Assembly (NCBI GenBank): GCA_025146925.1
Contig: CP102260.1
Span: 635,001 to 699,000 of the forward strand
Origin: [Bacteroides] pectinophilus
GTDB taxonomy: Bacteria; Bacillota; Clostridia; Lachnospirales; Lachnospiraceae
DNA: 64,000 nucleotides
Reading direction: 5' to 3'
Numbering within the stretch: the first letter of the stretch is position 1; every line of letters starts with the position of its first letter. Position numbers and translations under genes: made by a program. The notes beneath the pieces were generated by a model, which saw only the letters and a program-made list of their open reading frames with translations, made no database searches and was not told where the DNA came from. This document shows, piece after piece, positions 57,595 through 64,000 of the stretch.

Positions 57595-59205
57595 TTAGTT
57601 ATTCTCCTGATAATCAAGAGCAGCCTTGATGAAGCCCTTGAAGAGAGGATGTGGACGGTTAGGACGTGACTTGAGTTCAGGATGTGCCTGAGTACCGATG
57701 AACCAAGGATGGTCAACATTCTCAATCATCTCAACGATTCTTCCGTCAGGTGAGATACCTGAAAGCATTATGCCGTTATCTGTAAATGCCTTGCGGTAGT
57801 CATTGTTAACTTCGTAACGGTGACGGTGTCTCTCATGAATTGTCTCTGTGCCGTACATCTTATATGCGATGCTGTCAGTATTAAGAACACATGGATATGA
57901 ACCAAGACGGAGTGTTCCGCCAATGTCATCAATTCCCTCCTGATCAGGCATAAGATGAATTACAGGATGAGTTGTCTCAGGTGAAAGCTCAACGCTGTGT
58001 GCATCTGTATATCCGAGAACATTACGTGCAAATTCTATAAGGGCAATCTGCATACCGAGGCAGATTCCAAAGTAAGGAATCTTATTCTCTCTTGCATACT
58101 GTGCTGCAAGAACCATACCTTCAATACCTCTGTCGCCGAATCCACCGGGAACGATAATTCCTGATACTCCGCCAAGAAGCTCATCGGCATTCTCCTTAGT
58201 AAGAAGCTCTGAATCAACCCATCTGATATCAACAGAAGCATAGTTGGCAACACCGCCATGCTTAAGAGCCTCGACAACACTTATATATGCATCGTGCAGC
58301 TGTGTATACTTACCGACAAGTGCAATACTTACGCTTGTCTTAGGATTCTTCCATGCAGTGCACATCTCACGCCATTCCTTAAGATCCGGTTCAGGACACT
58401 CAAGATTGAGGCATTCACATGCAACCTGTGCAAGATGCTCTTCTTCCATTGCAAGAGGAGCTTCATATAAAATATCTACGTCAAGGTTCTGAAGAACGTG
58501 TGAACTTGGAACGTTACAGAACAGAGCAATCTTGTCCTTGAGTCCCTTATCAAGCGGATGTTCTGAACGGCATACGATGATATCAGGCTGGATACCCATA
58601 CCCTGAAGTTCCTTAACACTTGCCTGTGTAGGCTTGGTCTTCATCTCACCTGAAGCACGAAGGTAAGGTATAAGGGTAACGTGGATGAGAATTGCATTCT
58701 CACGGCCTACTTCATGCTGGAACTGCCTGATAGCTTCGAGGAAAGGCTGGCTTTCGATATCACCTACAGTTCCACCGACTTCGATAATTGCAATCTTGGT
58801 ATCATCTGTTGAATAGTCGCGGTAGAAGCGGCTCTTAATCTCGTTAGTTATATGAGGAATTACCTGAACTGTTCCCCCGCCAAAGTCTCCGCGGCGCTCC
58901 TTGGAAAGAACCGACCAGTAGATCTTGCCTGTTGTTACGTTGGAATTCTTAGTAAGACTTTCGTCGATAAATCTCTCGTAATGTCCAAGATCAAGGTCTG
59001 TCTCAGCTCCGTCGTCAGTTACGAATACTTCACCATGCTGAATAGGGTTCATTGTACCCGGATCGATATTGATATAAGGATCAAACTTCTGCATTGTTAC
59101 AGAAAATCCTCTTGACTTTAAGAGACGTCCAAGCGAAGCCGCTGTAATTCCCTTTCCTAAACCTGAAACAACACCACCTGTAACAAATACATATTTTACG
59201 GGCAT
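57595..59205 (-). CDS. pyrG: CTP synthase
   Basis: The 536-residue enzyme converts UTP to CTP using ATP and glutamine. The N-terminal synthetase domain begins [26 protein letters not shown] (P-loop) with [22 protein letters not shown] and the [18 protein letters not shown] site. The C-terminal class I glutaminase has the nucleophile in [11 protein letters not shown] and the His-Glu pair in [18 protein letters not shown]. Length and motifs are normal. GGAGG precedes ATG 59205. I see no C-rich attenuator in its short leader, unlike pyrG of Bacillus. Confidence 0.97.
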   Translation of the reverse strand: MPVKYVFVTGGVVSGLGKGITAASLGRLLKSRGFSVTMQKFDPYINIDPGTMNPIQHGEVFVTDDGAETDLDLGHYERFIDESLTKNSNVTTGKIYWSVLSKERRGDFGGGTVQVIPHITNEIKSRFYRDYSTDDTKIAIIEVGGTVGDIESQPFLEAIRQFQHEVGRENAILIHVTLIPYLRASGEMKTKPTQASVKELQGMGIQPDIIVCRSEHPLDKGLKDKIALFCNVPSSHVLQNLDVDILYEAPLAMEEEHLAQVACECLNLECPEPDLKEWREMCTAWKNPKTSVSIALVGKYTQLHDAYISVVEALKHGGVANYASVDIRWVDSELLTKENADELLGGVSGIIVPGGFGDRGIEGMVLAAQYARENKIPYFGICLGMQIALIEFARNVLGYTDAHSVELSPETTHPVIHLMPDQEGIDDIGGTLRLGSYPCVLNTDSIAYKMYGTETIHERHRHRYEVNNDYRKAFTDNGIMLSGISPDGRIVEMIENVDHPWFIGTQAHPELKSRPNRPHPLFKGFIKAALDYQENN

Positions 59206-59454
59206 GATTAACCTCCTTCGTAGTAACTCATATTAATAATCAAATAATAATTGTATCTTTACAAACACTTTTATAGTATACAACGAAAACATTTTAATTT
59301 CTACATGTATTTCAATATTTTTAAAATAAAAAATAAAACAGAAAATTACTACATACAAATTTCACATTATATGGAGTTGATTTTATTGCGGAAAATCCAT
59401 ATAATGATATAAGTGTCAGAAAAAATAATAATATATAGAAGAAAGAGAAAAATA

Positions 59455-61413
59455 ATGGATAATAGACAGAACAATGGTCAGGGACCGAGAGGCGACGGGA
59501 ACCGCGGACCCAAATTCAATCAGACAGTGGTAATTCTTTTGATAGCCGCGCTTATTACATTTATCGGTATAAGCTGGCTTAATGGCATGGTCAAGAATGC
59601 CACATACAAAGAGATAACATATGACGAATTCTTAAGCATGCTTGATGACGGAGAGATTGGAAAGGTATCATTCGAGCAGGACAGAATTCTTATTGAACCG
59701 GCAAAACAGAACAATTCAATGGGTGTTAAGTACACTTATTATACAGGATATATCAATGATGATGAGATAGTAAGCAAGCTTGAAGAGAGTGGAGTTACAT
59801 TCAGTGGATACATTCCGAGCACTAATTCATCGGTTGTTGATTTCCTGCTTGCATATGTACTTCCGCTTTTGTTTATCTACCTGCTGTTTGGCCTTGTATA
59901 CAGAAGAATGTCCAAAGGCGGCGGTGGCGGCATAATGGGAATGGGCGTTGGCAAGAGCAATGCCAAGGTATATGTCCAGAAGGAGACAGGAGTTACATTC
60001 CGTGATGTGGCAGGTCAGGATGAAGCCAAAGAGTCACTTACAGAGATAGTTGACTTCCTTCATAATCCTGATAAGTATTCCCACATCGGTGCCAAGCTTC
60101 CTAAGGGTGCTTTGCTTGTAGGTCCTCCGGGAACAGGTAAGACGCTTCTTGCGAAGGCTGTTGCAGGCGAGGCGAAGGTTCCTTTCTTTTCACTCTCAGG
60201 TTCGGATTTTGTTGAGATGTTTGTTGGTGTCGGTGCTTCAAGAGTAAGAGATTTGTTCAAGCAGGCACAGCAGTCGGCACCATGTATCATATTTATTGAT
60301 GAGATTGATGCAATCGGTAAGAGCCGTGATTCAAAAATGGGCGGTAATGATGAACGAGAGCAGACTCTTAACCAGCTCCTCTCGGAGATGGACGGATTTG
60401 ATGCATCCAAGGGTATATTTATCCTTGCAGCAACTAACAGACCGGATGTCCTTGATAAGGCGCTCTTAAGACCGGGAAGATTCGACAGAAGAATTATAGT
60501 TGATAAGCCGGATCTCAAAGGCCGTATAGATACGCTTAAGGTTCATTCAAAGGGCGTACTTATGGACGATACGGTAGATCTTGAAGCAATTGCACTTGCA
60601 ACATCCGGTGCGGTAGGTTCAGACCTTGCCAATATGATTAACGAGGCTGCAATCATGGCAGTTAAGGCAGGAAGAAAGTATGTTTCACAGAAAGACCTGT
60701 TTGAAGCTGTTGAAGTTGTTATTGCAGGTAAAGAGAAGAAGGACAGAATCTTAAGCAAGGAAGAGAAGAAGACTGTTGCATATCATGAAGTAGGACATGC
60801 ACTTATTACTGCGCTTAAGAAGCATGCTGAGCCTGTCCAGAAGATTACGATAGTTCCGCGAACGATGGGCTCACTCGGATATGTAATGCAGGTACCCGAG
60901 GAAGAAAAGTACCTCATGACCAAGGATGAGCTTATGACAAGGATTGTTACATGCCTCGGAGGAAGGGCAGCAGAAGAGCTTGTCTTTGACAGTGTTACAA
61001 CCGGAGCATCCAATGATATTGAAAAAGCAACCAATATCGCAAGAGCTATGATAACGCAGTATGGTATGTCAGACAAATTCGGGCTTATGAGCCTTGAATC
61101 TGTTGAAAACAAATATCTTGACGGAAGGACTGTCCTTAACTGCAGCGATGTTACATCAGCTGAGATAGATTCAGAGGTAAAGGATCTTCTTAAGAGATGT
61201 TATGATGAAGCGAAGTCACTGCTTGCAGCTAACAGGGATGTGCTTGACAGAATAGCTGATTATCTGTATGAGGAAGAGACAATAACCGGTAAGCAGTTCA
61301 TGGAGATATTCAATGACGTGAAGAATCCAAAGCCGGATACGGAAGAAAGCAGCGATGACAGCTCACTTCATGGCAGTGTATTTTCTGATATAGAGGATAA
61401 TTTCAAAATCTGA
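59455..61413 (+). CDS. ftsH: ATP-dependent zinc metalloprotease FtsH
   Basis: The 652-residue protease has two N-terminal helices (about 22-43 and 128-150) around a small external domain, then an AAA+ module: LLVGPPGTGKTLLAKAVAGEAKVPFFSLSGSDFVEMFVG, the pore FVGVG, CIIFIDEIDAIG and RPGRFDRR. The peptidase domain follows with the zinc site HEVGHALI; the third residue is Val where Ala is usual, with the HExxH ligands kept. It degrades membrane and regulatory proteins. ATG 59455 was chosen by homology. It lies upstream of uvrC with a terminator between. Confidence 0.97.
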   Translation: MDNRQNNGQGPRGDGNRGPKFNQTVVILLIAALITFIGISWLNGMVKNATYKEITYDEFLSMLDDGEIGKVSFEQDRILIEPAKQNNSMGVKYTYYTGYINDDEIVSKLEESGVTFSGYIPSTNSSVVDFLLAYVLPLLFIYLLFGLVYRRMSKGGGGGIMGMGVGKSNAKVYVQKETGVTFRDVAGQDEAKESLTEIVDFLHNPDKYSHIGAKLPKGALLVGPPGTGKTLLAKAVAGEAKVPFFSLSGSDFVEMFVGVGASRVRDLFKQAQQSAPCIIFIDEIDAIGKSRDSKMGGNDEREQTLNQLLSEMDGFDASKGIFILAATNRPDVLDKALLRPGRFDRRIIVDKPDLKGRIDTLKVHSKGVLMDDTVDLEAIALATSGAVGSDLANMINEAAIMAVKAGRKYVSQKDLFEAVEVVIAGKEKKDRILSKEEKKTVAYHEVGHALITALKKHAEPVQKITIVPRTMGSLGYVMQVPEEEKYLMTKDELMTRIVTCLGGRAAEELVFDSVTTGASNDIEKATNIARAMITQYGMSDKFGLMSLESVENKYLDGRTVLNCSDVTSAEIDSEVKDLLKRCYDEAKSLLAANRDVLDRIADYLYEEETITGKQFMEIFNDVKNPKPDTEESSDDSSLHGSVFSDIEDNFKI

Positions 61414-61430
61414 TAACCGGTATTACGATA

Positions 61431-61480
61431 ACATAAGGCAGGGAATAAGCTGTTAAGGCTATGCCCTGCCTTATGTTTCT
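61431..61480 (+). terminator. Terminator of ftsH
   Basis: ACATAAGGCAGGG (61431-61443) pairs perfectly with CCCTGCCTTATGT (61464-61476), followed by TTCTT. Confidence 0.85.
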
Positions 61481-61508
61481 TATATTTTGCAAATGAACGG
61501 AGGGCAGC

Positions 61509-63431
61509 ATGTTTGATATAGAAGAGGAGCTTAAAAAACTTCCGTCTAAGCCGGGAGTTTATATAATGCATGATAAGACGGATGCAATAATATATATCGG
61601 TAAGGCTGTAAGTCTTAAAAACAGAGTGAGACAGTATTTTCAGAGCAGCCGTAATCTGTCGGTCAAGATACAGCATATGGTTTCTAATATAGACCATTTT
61701 GAATATATAATTACAGATTCGGAGCTCGAAGCACTTGTGCTTGAGTGTAACCTTATCAAGGAGCACCGGCCGAAGTACAACACTATGCTTAAGGATGACA
61801 AGTCCTATCCTTTTATAAAGGTGACGGTTAATGAGAAGTATCCGAGAGTGTTATTTGCAAGAAGCATGAAAAAAGATAAGAGCAGGTATTTCGGGCCATA
61901 TACGAGTGCAGGGGCGGTTAAGGATACGATTGAGCTTTTGTGCAGACTCTACAGGATAAGAACATGCAGCCGTAAGCTGCCGGCTGATATGTGTAAGGAC
62001 AGGCCGTGTCTTAATTACCATATTAATCAGTGCAGTGCGCCGTGTCAGGGATATATAAGCGAAGAAGAATACAAGGAGTCTGTGCGTCAGGTTATAGATT
62101 TCCTTAACGGCAATTACTCAGAGATTCTTAATAAGCTCAAAGATAAGATGATGGAAGCATCCGATAAGATGGAATATGAGGACGCGGCGCAGTACCGTGA
62201 CCTGATAACCAGTGTAAAGCAGATAGCGCAGAAGCAGAAGATTACAGACAGTGATTTTGAGGACAGGGACGTAATTGCATGTGCAATTCAGGGCGATGAC
62301 GCTGTTGTTCAGGTATTCTTTATCAGAGGCGGCAAACTTCTCGGAAGAGAACATTTTCATATGAATGTAGCTGCCAGTGACAGCAGAATGGAGATTGTCC
62401 AGGAGTTTATGAAGCAGTATTACGGAGGAACTCCGTATATACCGGGGATAATTATGGTTCAGGATGAGCTTTCCGAAAAAGATATCATCAGTGAATGGCT
62501 TACTTCAAGACGCGGACTTAAGGTGTCAATTCTTGTGCCTAAGAAGGGTACAAGGGAAAAGATGGTTGAGCTTGCATTCAAGAATGCACAGATGGTTCTT
62601 GATAAGGATAATGAGAGAATCAAAAATGAACAGAAGAAGACGGTCGGTGCAATGCAGGAGATTGCTGACTGGCTCGACCTTGGAACGATAAAGCGTGTTG
62701 AGGCATATGATATCTCCAATACAAACGGTATAGAGTCTGTAGGTTCAATGGTTGTGTTTGAAGACGGCAGACCTAAGAATAATGACTACAGAAAGTTCAG
62801 GATAAAGACTGTCAAGGGGCCTGATGATTATAAGAGTATGCGTGAAGTCCTTACAAGAAGATTCACAAGAGGAATGGAAGAAAGAAGAATTCTTGTGGAA
62901 CAGGAACATAAGGACAGACTTCTTGCCGAGCAGGAGATTGTAATAGATGAGGCAGCAGGCGGTGAAACAAAGGAAAAGATACATCTGGCAGGATTCAATG
63001 TATATCCTGATCTTATCATGATGGATGGAGGACGCGGCCAGGTTAATATTGCGCTGGATGTCCTTAATGAACTGGGACTTGATATTCCGGTATGCGGTAT
63101 GGTTAAGGATGACAATCACAGAACAAGAGGACTTTATTATAATAATGTAGAGATTCCGATAGACAGGCACAGTGAGGGCTTCAAGCTTATAACAAGAGTA
63201 CAGGATGAAGCGCACAGATTTGCAATTGAATACCACAGAAGCTTGAGAAGCAAAGCACAGGTAAGCTCAGTCCTTGATGACATTGAAGGGGTAGGACCGG
63301 CAAGGCGCAAGGCTCTTATGAAGCATTTCCTTGATATTAACGTGATAAGAAATGCAGACGTGGAAGAGCTGATGCAGGCGGACGGGATTACAAGGCAGGT
63401 GGCCGGGAATATTTACAGATATTTCCATTAA
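61509..63431 (+). CDS. uvrC: Excinuclease ABC subunit C
   Basis: The 640-residue nuclease of nucleotide excision repair makes both incisions around UvrAB-marked damage. It has the GIY-YIG domain ([31 protein letters not shown], residues 15-45), a cysteine cluster [27 protein letters not shown] near 160-185 as in Gram-positive UvrC, a UVR domain (about 205-240), the RNase H-like endonuclease domain ([37 protein letters not shown]) and tandem helix-hairpin-helices at the end ([13 protein letters not shown]). GGAGGGCAGC precedes ATG 61509. Confidence 0.97.
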   Translation: MFDIEEELKKLPSKPGVYIMHDKTDAIIYIGKAVSLKNRVRQYFQSSRNLSVKIQHMVSNIDHFEYIITDSELEALVLECNLIKEHRPKYNTMLKDDKSYPFIKVTVNEKYPRVLFARSMKKDKSRYFGPYTSAGAVKDTIELLCRLYRIRTCSRKLPADMCKDRPCLNYHINQCSAPCQGYISEEEYKESVRQVIDFLNGNYSEILNKLKDKMMEASDKMEYEDAAQYRDLITSVKQIAQKQKITDSDFEDRDVIACAIQGDDAVVQVFFIRGGKLLGREHFHMNVAASDSRMEIVQEFMKQYYGGTPYIPGIIMVQDELSEKDIISEWLTSRRGLKVSILVPKKGTREKMVELAFKNAQMVLDKDNERIKNEQKKTVGAMQEIADWLDLGTIKRVEAYDISNTNGIESVGSMVVFEDGRPKNNDYRKFRIKTVKGPDDYKSMREVLTRRFTRGMEERRILVEQEHKDRLLAEQEIVIDEAAGGETKEKIHLAGFNVYPDLIMMDGGRGQVNIALDVLNELGLDIPVCGMVKDDNHRTRGLYYNNVEIPIDRHSEGFKLITRVQDEAHRFAIEYHRSLRSKAQVSSVLDDIEGVGPARRKALMKHFLDINVIRNADVEELMQADGITRQVAGNIYRYFH

Positions 63432-63565
63432 GCGTCAGTGGCGATGGCATAACATGTCATCCGATAATTAATCAAATATCTTTGCTTTGGCGGTTGATAG
63501 ATAAACACTGATAGATTATAATATATTCAAAACAGCGTGAAAAGTGCGCAGGAATGAGGTATATA

Positions 63566-64000
63566 ATGGCGGCATCTGAAAAGGTTAAGTTATCCAAAAT
63601 AATTAAAAAAATGCAGCTTGTCAATAAGACACCGCAGATAGATACACGTACAATCTGGGTTCACCAGCCTGATGTTAACAGACCGGCACTCCAGCTTGCA
63701 GGTTTTTATGATCATTTTGATAATGAGAGAATACAGGTAATAGGCTATGTTGAGCAGGCATACCTTGATTCCATTTCGGCTGATGAGAGAAAGTTAAGAT
63801 ATACACAGCTTCTTTCAAGCAACATTCCATGCGTTGTATTCTGCAGGGATCTTGAACCTGAGGAGTGCATGCTTGAGATAGCACTTAAGTATGGTGTTCC
63901 TATTCTTAAGTCACATGATGCCACATCATCATTTATGGCAGAGACAATCAGATGGCTGAATGTGCAGCTTGCACCTTGTATTGTTATTCATGGCGTATTA
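63566..64000 (+). CDS. hprK: HPr kinase/phosphorylase, N-terminal part (cut by window edge)
   Basis: From ATG 63566, after GGAATGAGGTATATA, 145 codons are open to the window end. The residues SEKVKLSKIIKKMQLVN, NRPALQLAGFYDHFDNERIQVIGYVEQAYLD, IPCVVFCRDLEPEECMLEIA and KSHDATSSFM match the N-terminal domain of HprK. The last codons (LAPCIVIHGVL) lead into the P-loop kinase domain, which lies outside the window. HprK phosphorylates HPr on Ser46 for carbon catabolite control. The order uvrC-hprK is usual in Lachnospiraceae. Confidence 0.93.
   Translation, partial: MAASEKVKLSKIIKKMQLVNKTPQIDTRTIWVHQPDVNRPALQLAGFYDHFDNERIQVIGYVEQAYLDSISADERKLRYTQLLSSNIPCVVFCRDLEPEECMLEIALKYGVPILKSHDATSSFMAETIRWLNVQLAPCIVIHGVL

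Overview
The window looks like chromosome of a motile, anaerobic, Gram-positive member of the Clostridia, most likely Lachnospiraceae (a Lachnospira/Eubacterium eligens-like genome is my best guess from general resemblance, not from a search). Reasons: moderately A+T-rich DNA with Shine-Dalgarno sites before nearly every gene, lipoproteins with lipobox signals and no outer-membrane genes, the order ftsH-uvrC-hprK at the right end, a minimal SUF pair (SmsC-SmsB), a thioredoxin reductase without NADPH motifs, two methyl-accepting chemotaxis proteins, and many small families common in gut Clostridia. No rRNA, tRNA, CRISPR array, prophage or complete IS was found.

Left part (1-10.2 kb): the start of a gltS glutamate carrier and a TAXI binding lipoprotein (minus strand), a GGDEF/hydrolase/secreted-protein operon, a YczE-like membrane protein divergent from a LysR regulator, and a BMP-family binding lipoprotein paired with a chemotaxis receptor. 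10.2-24.3 kb: a small lipoprotein; an HD / zinc phospholipase / MFS group; a flavin reductase (FFTR-like) with thioredoxin; MATE, DnaJ-like and HdeD-like genes; a 60-residue Cys protein with smsC-smsB and a single-domain MGMT homologue; a FliD-like stub; corA; degV. 24.4-34.3 kb: an SOS-type umuC-yolD pair, decayed loci (RnlA fragment with intact RnlB, deleted subtilase), an sdpR-sdpI pair, a CAP-domain lipoprotein, a DJ-1 protein and a CsoR-controlled copper ATPase whose C-terminus is a CopZ-like domain with its own start site. 34.3-45.7 kb: a membrane chemotaxis receptor, an amino-acid ABC system with a permuted binding domain fused to the permease, VanY, TetR with oleate hydratase, a Kv-type channel, an Rpn-type nuclease, a lipoprotein and a VanZ fragment. 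45.7-64 kb: a GntR-controlled ABC exporter, SulP, an AI-2E family exporter, a 0.5-kb structured non-coding RNA, Mrp, a second ABC exporter, pyrG, ftsH, uvrC and the start of hprK.

Two things stand out. First, a family of about 0.1-0.15 kb structured repeats lies directly before start codons (five clear copies and one degenerate copy). Each begins and ends with the same ribosome-binding-site context (GAATGGAG...), and base changes in one arm of the hairpins are matched in the other. Uninterrupted versions of the same site occur before other genes, so the element looks as if it inserts into or duplicates Shine-Dalgarno sites while leaving the downstream gene translatable. Second, 52835-53400 holds a promoter with consensus spacing, about 530 nt of multi-stem RNA without a convincing reading frame, and a strong intrinsic terminator: a free-standing large non-coding RNA that I cannot assign to a family from memory.

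Many genes here begin with ATG-GAG-ATT-AAT-ATG or similar, where the first ATG is part of the Shine-Dalgarno sequence. I chose the second ATG in those cases, so starts here differ by 12 nt from what a longest-frame caller would report.
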